Assembly (NCBI GenBank): GCA_902478825.1
Contig: CABSMK010000056.1
Span: forward strand, 1 to 10,266
Direction of reading: 5' to 3'
Source of the DNA: an uncultured Collinsella sp.
GTDB lineage: Bacteria; Actinomycetota; Coriobacteriia; Coriobacteriales; Coriobacteriaceae
Length of the DNA: 10,266 nucleotides
The notes beneath the pieces were generated by a model. The model was not told the DNA's origin. It made no database searches and saw nothing but the letters and a program-made list of their open reading frames with translations. Within the stretch, counting starts at the first letter, position 1. Every line of letters begins with the position of its first letter. Position numbers and translations under genes: made by a program. This document shows positions 7,579-10,266 of the stretch, one piece after another.

Positions 7579-7761
7579 CTCTTTCATCCGGACTCTAACC
7601 GTTGGTACTGGGATCTCACCAGTTCAGCCGGCATGCGAACCAACGCACACACGGGTCGCGGACTCATCGGCTCGGTCGCAGGCATCTCACCTGCGCCACG
7701 GCGTCCCTTTGACACCGCCCGATTTACCGCCAGTGGGGAATTCCACCCCGCCCTGAAACAG
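7579..7761 (-). ncRNA. FMN riboswitch (RFN element)
   Basis: The minus-strand leader matches the FMN aptamer at both conserved ends. The 5' part has AGGGCGGGGTGGAATTCCCC followed by CTGGCGGT (about 7754-7727). The 3' part has AACTGGTGAGATCCCAGT (about 7623-7606), then CAACGGTTAGAGTCC and GGATGAAAG. The closing stem P1 is CTGTTTC (7761-7755) against GAAAGAG (7585-7579), with one mismatch. At 183 nt it is longer than many members because of an extended variable arm in the middle. The usual GCCGACGGT near the 3' end reads ACCAACGGT here. The aptamer ends one to two bases before the ribU ribosome binding site, and no terminator fits between them. Ligand-dependent occlusion of the ribosome site is therefore the likely mechanism. 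FMN binding should repress riboflavin import. Confidence 0.94.
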
Positions 7762-7769
7762 CAATTGCA

Positions 7770-7797
7770 AGTGTAGCACGAGCAATCGCTCGCGCAA
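7770..7797 (-). promoter_or_regulatory. Promoter of the flavin-uptake operon
   Basis: On the minus strand TTGCGC (7797-7792) and TACACT (7775-7770) are spaced by 16 bp. The -10 box is preceded by TGC, giving an extended -10 (TGCTACACT). Transcription would start near 7763, almost exactly at the first base of the riboswitch closing stem. The spacer contains a short palindrome, CGAGC-GATT-GCTCG (about 7791-7778). The position relative to the aptamer makes this a credible sigma-A type promoter. Confidence 0.7.
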
Positions 7798-7962
7798 GTA
7801 TGCCGAGGGTAATTTGTGGCGGGGATCAGTTGCCGCAACAACCACGTTCCCCACCCATCCCAAAGTAGCGCGCCTTTCGCGCAAAGCGCGAAACAGCGAA
7901 GGGACACGTACTCCTATCGACCACGTCCTTCTACGCCCGCCGACCTCAAGGCCGTAAACGCA
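7798..7962. other. Intergenic stretch with small hairpins, no gene seen
   Basis: This stretch lies between the flavin promoter and the long hairpin behind groL. It contains a perfect 8-bp hairpin, TTTCGCGC-AAA-GCGCGAAA (7875-7893). It also has a looser one closed by GGGGA and TCCCC with GTTG-CCG-CAAC inside (about 7822-7852). No T-run follows either. Open frames here have no ribosome binding site, overlap the riboswitch or look like shadows, and no tRNA fold was seen. The core GCGCAAAGCGCGA (7879-7891) nearly repeats in the loop of the long hairpin, at 8029-8041 (12 of 13 bases). Confidence 0.5.
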
Positions 7963-8107
7963 GGGAATCCGGGGGCGTGACGGGGACTTCTCTCCGGAAT
8001 ATTCCGCAGGACGCAAAGAGGCTCCGCAGCGCGAAGCGCGATGCGGAGCCTCTTTGCATGTCCGAGGACGTTCCGGAGAGAAGTCCCCGTCACGCCCCCG
8101 GATTCCC
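7963..8107. repeat. 145-nt near-perfect inverted repeat (giant hairpin) downstream of groL
   Basis: The outer arms 7963-7999 and 8071-8107 are perfect reverse complements over 37 bp. The inner arms 8013-8028 and 8042-8057 are perfect over 16 bp. The stretches between them (8000-8012 and 8058-8070, 13 bases each) pair in part, for example GGAC 8009-8012 with GTCC 8060-8063. The 13-base loop can itself fold (CGCG-AAG-CGCG). The element starts 26 bp after the groL stop, so it would be transcribed with groESL and probably ends or protects that mRNA. Its size far exceeds an ordinary terminator and no T-run is obvious. A mobile palindromic repeat (MITE or REP-like) is an alternative. Confidence 0.93.
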
Positions 8108-8133
8108 GGTGGGAGTTCTAGACCTTGTCGGCC

Positions 8134-9771
8134 TTAGTACATACCGCCGCCCTGCTGACCAGCGGTAGCAGCAGCGATTGCGTCCTCAAGCTGAGTGTTC
8201 TTGGGCACATCGGAGACGGTGGCCTCGGTGATGAGGATCAGGCTGGCGACAGAAGCAGCGTTCTGCAGGGTGACGCGGCTGACCTTGACGGGGTCGAGGA
8301 CGCCCATCTCGATCATGTCGCCCCACTCGCCGTTGGCAGAGTTGAGACCCTGGCCGGCGGGCAGCTCGGCAACCTTGTCGACCACGACAGCGCCCTCAAA
8401 GCCAGCGTTCTTGGCGATGGTGGCGACCGGAGCGGCCAGAGCCTTCTTGACGATGTCGACGCCGATCTTCTCCTCGGGGTCGTCGATCTCGACAGCGTCG
8501 AGCGCAGGAGCAGCGTCCATGAAGGCGACGCCGCCGCCAGCGACAATGCCCTCCTCGACAGCAGCGCGGGTAGCCTGCAGGGCGTCCTCGACGCGATGCT
8601 TGATCTCCTTGAGCTCGGACTCGGTAGCAGCGCCGACCTTGATGACGGCAACGCCACCGGAGAGCTTGGCCAGGCGCTCCTGGAGCTTCTCACGGTCGAA
8701 GTCAGAGGTGGTGTTCTCCATTTCACCCTTGATCTGAGCGATACGAGCGTCGATGGCCTCCTTGGAGCCAGCGCCGCCGACGACGACGGTGTTGTCCTTG
8801 GAGATGGTGACGGACTTAGCGGTACCGAGCATATCGGCGGTGATGTCAGCGACCTTCACGCCCAGCTCGTCGAGAGCAGCCTGGCCACCGGTGAGGACGG
8901 CGATGTCCTCGAGGATGCGCTTGCGGCGATCGCCGTAGCCCGGAGCCTTGACGGCGCAGACGTTAAGGGCGCCGCGGATCTTGTTGAGGACGAGGGTGGG
9001 CAGGGCCTCGCCGTCGATGTCCTCAGCGATGATGAGCAGACCACGGCCAGCGCGCTGGACAGCCTCGAGAACGGGCATGATGTCCTGGACGCTGGAGATC
9101 TTCTGGTCGGTGATGAGGATGTACGGATCCTTCATCACGGCCTCCATGCGGTCGTTGTCCGTGACGAAGTAAGCGGAGACGTAGCCCTTGTCGAACTGCA
9201 TGCCCTCGACGGTGTCGATGGTGATGTCGAACGTCTGGGAATCCTCGACGGTGATGACGCCGTCCTTGCCCACGACCTCCATGGCCTCGGCGATCTTCTC
9301 GCCGACCTCGGGGTCACCGGCGGAGATGGTGCCGACGGAAGCGATCTGCTCCTTGGTCTCGACCGGCTTGGCCTGCTTCTTCATCTCGGCGACGGCGGCG
9401 TTGACGGCCTTGTCGATGCCGCGACGGATGGCCAGCGGGTTAGCGCCAGCAGCGACGTTGCGCAGGCCGTCGTTGACGATGGCCTGAGCGAGCAGGGTTG
9501 CGGTAGTGGTGCCGTCACCCACGGTATCGTTGGTCTTGGTGGCGACCTCCTTCACCAGCTGGGCACCCATGTTCTCGATGTTGTCCTCGAGCTCGATCTC
9601 CTTAGCGACGGAAACGCCGTCGTTGGTGATGGTCGGGGCACCGAACGTGCGCTGCAGCGCAACGTAGCGGCCCTTGGGGCCCATGGTGACGGTAACGGCG
9701 TCGGCCAGAGTGTTGACGCCCTTGGCGAGCTTAGCGCGGGCATCGGTGTTGAACGTAATGTTCTTTGCCAT
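8134..9771 (-). CDS. groL: Chaperonin GroEL (Hsp60)
   Basis: GroEL forms the double-ring ATP-driven folding chamber of the cytosol, capped by GroES. The 545 residues match the usual length (about 540-550). Recognisable elements are the N-terminal MAKNITF, the nucleotide-site loop TMGPKGR (residues 29-35), the block FGAPTITNDGVSVAKEIELED (43-63), the catalytic loop VGDGTTTA (84-91, Asp86), the equatorial VEDALQATRAAVEEGIVAGGG block and the Gly-Gly-Met C-terminal tail ending in GGGMY. The ATG at 9771 has a GGAGGA ribosome binding site about nine bases upstream. groES lies 96 bp upstream in the same direction, giving the standard groESL operon. The downstream neighbour is a giant hairpin. The opposite strand is open for 551 codons, but this is a mirror of strong codon bias. 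Confidence 0.99.
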   Translation of the reverse strand: MAKNITFNTDARAKLAKGVNTLADAVTVTMGPKGRYVALQRTFGAPTITNDGVSVAKEIELEDNIENMGAQLVKEVATKTNDTVGDGTTTATLLAQAIVNDGLRNVAAGANPLAIRRGIDKAVNAAVAEMKKQAKPVETKEQIASVGTISAGDPEVGEKIAEAMEVVGKDGVITVEDSQTFDITIDTVEGMQFDKGYVSAYFVTDNDRMEAVMKDPYILITDQKISSVQDIMPVLEAVQRAGRGLLIIAEDIDGEALPTLVLNKIRGALNVCAVKAPGYGDRRKRILEDIAVLTGGQAALDELGVKVADITADMLGTAKSVTISKDNTVVVGGAGSKEAIDARIAQIKGEMENTTSDFDREKLQERLAKLSGGVAVIKVGAATESELKEIKHRVEDALQATRAAVEEGIVAGGGVAFMDAAPALDAVEIDDPEEKIGVDIVKKALAAPVATIAKNAGFEGAVVVDKVAELPAGQGLNSANGEWGDMIEMGVLDPVKVSRVTLQNAASVASLILITEATVSDVPKNTQLEDAIAAATAGQQGGGMY

Positions 9772-9867
9772 AGTGGGTAATCCTCCAAAAGAAATGTGAC
9801 TCGCGTCGCCGCTTCCGAGTCCTATGCAGCGAGCGCGTTCAAAGACGAATCAGAGATTCTGACGAGA

Positions 9868-10161
9868 CTAGGCCTCAACGACGGCGTAGATGTCGTCGGC
9901 GCGCATCAGCAGATACTTCTCGCCGTCGACCTTGACCTCGTTGCCACCAAACTTACCGTAAATGACAACGTCGCCAACCTTGACGTCCATGGGGATGCGC
10001 TCACCCTTGTCGTTGACCTTGCCGGCGCCCACGGCAACGATGGTGCCGCGCTGCGGCTTCTCCTGAGCGTTGCTGGCGATGTACAGACCAGAGGCGGTCT
10101 TCTGCTCGGCCTCGTCGGGCTTGACCAGGACGCGATCTGCAAGCGGCTTCAAAGACGACAT
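9868..10161 (-). CDS. groES: Co-chaperonin GroES (Hsp10)
   Basis: GroES is the heptameric lid of the GroEL chamber. The 97-residue protein begins MSSLKPLADRVLVKP and contains the mobile loop EAEQKTASGLYI (residues 17-28), whose hydrophobic tip binds the GroEL apical domain. It ends in DDIYAVVEA, all typical. I chose ATG at 10161 because AAAGGAGG lies just upstream. An in-frame ATG at 10194 would translate that ribosome binding site as coding sequence and gives an extension not seen in the family. It is the first gene of groESL; the promoter is at or beyond the window end. No CIRCE (HrcA) or HAIR (HspR) operator is visible in the roughly 100 bp of leader present. Confidence 0.98.
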   Translation of the reverse strand: MSSLKPLADRVLVKPDEAEQKTASGLYIASNAQEKPQRGTIVAVGAGKVNDKGERIPMDVKVGDVVIYGKFGGNEVKVDGEKYLLMRADDIYAVVEA

Positions 10162-10182
10162 GCTTGTTTCCTCCTTTGTGGG

Positions 10183-10203
10183 CCGCGCGGTCATGCCGCG
10201 CGG
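10183..10203 (-). promoter_or_regulatory. GC-only leader hairpin beside the groES ribosome binding site
   Basis: The palindromic octamer CCGCGCGG occurs at 10183-10190 and again at 10196-10203. The copies pair with each other as an 8-bp all-GC stem with a five-base loop. The stem ends about five bases before the AAAGGAG at 10171-10177, so it could affect ribosome access, RNA processing or stability. A simple RNA thermometer would pair the ribosome site itself, which this stem does not. Confidence 0.5.
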
Positions 10204-10253
10204 GTTAACCCTTTTTGTTTGCGTACGCGTTGAATGGTACCCACGAATGGCGG

Positions 10254-10259
10254 GTTATA
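10254..10259 (-). promoter_or_regulatory. Possible -10 element of the groESL promoter
   Basis: TATAAC on the minus strand (GTTATA on plus) resembles a -10 box about 95 bp before the groES start. The -35 region would lie beyond the genomic part of the window, so the promoter cannot be confirmed. Confidence 0.3.
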
Positions 10260-10260
10260 C

Positions 10261-10266
10261 CTGTCT
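10261..10266. other. Probable adapter remnant at the right edge
   Basis: CTGTCT equals the first six bases of the reverse-complemented Tn5 mosaic end. Six bases alone could be chance. With a 16-base match at the other edge, adapter origin is likely, and genome sequence probably ends at 10260. Confidence 0.6.

Noticed and set aside
7875..7893. The 8-bp hairpin as an intrinsic terminator
   Set aside because: No T-run follows on either strand and no gene ends next to it.
7584..8016. Minus-strand frames of 107-109 codons upstream of ribU
   Set aside because: They run through the promoter and FMN riboswitch and into the giant hairpin. The RNA structure explains the sequence better than coding does.
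8125..9780. A 551-codon open frame on the plus strand opposite groL
   Set aside because: It mirrors groL almost exactly, has a repetitive Asp/Gly/Leu/Val-rich composition and no family motif. Such frames are a known by-product of strong codon bias in groL.
10162..10194. An N-terminal extension of GroES from the ATG at 10194
   Set aside because: It would translate the AAAGGAGG ribosome site and adds eleven residues not typical of GroES; the ATG at 10161 is better supported.

Overview
The window is one strand-coherent piece of a GC-rich bacterial chromosome in which every gene I accept lies on the minus strand. Both ends look like assembly or library edges: bases 1-16 match the inner part of the Tn5/Nextera mosaic end, and the last six bases match the start of its reverse complement. 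The gene content (arginine genes in the order argC-argJ-argB, a single-chain double ATPase of an ECF transporter, groES-groEL together) and the protein style best fit a Coriobacteriia-type actinobacterium such as Collinsella. That placement is a judgement from recall, not a search.

Read in the direction of transcription (high to low coordinates), the window opens with groES (10161-9868) and groL (9771-8134), the cytosolic chaperonin pair. The groES leader carries a GC-only hairpin next to its ribosome binding site. Behind groL sits a very large near-perfect hairpin (7963-8107, with 37-bp outer and 16-bp inner perfect stems). It is followed by about 160 bp with small hairpins but no credible gene.

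Next comes what looks like one flavin-responsive transcription unit: a recognisable promoter (7770-7797), an FMN riboswitch (7761-7579), a RibU-like riboflavin S component, a fused EcfA1-EcfA2 ATPase and EcfT. Then follow, after gaps of only 30 and 44 bp, two tandem paralogues of the pyridoxamine-5'-phosphate-oxidase-like, FMN-binding split-barrel family. The first three genes overlap by 4 and 1 bases, so they are translationally coupled. A strong hairpin at 3251-3304 closes the unit. The two FMN-type proteins sharing a transcript with an FMN-sensing leader and a riboflavin importer is the most interesting biological arrangement here.

The left third is an arginine (ornithine) biosynthesis operon: argC, argJ and a 3'-truncated argB, which runs off the window into adapter sequence. 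It covers the acetylated-intermediate part of the pathway, with ArgJ recycling the acetyl group. A pair of identical ATGCAT-cored sites in inverted orientation, about three helical turns apart, lies upstream of argC and is a candidate repressor operator.

I saw no tRNA, rRNA, CRISPR array, insertion sequence or phage gene.
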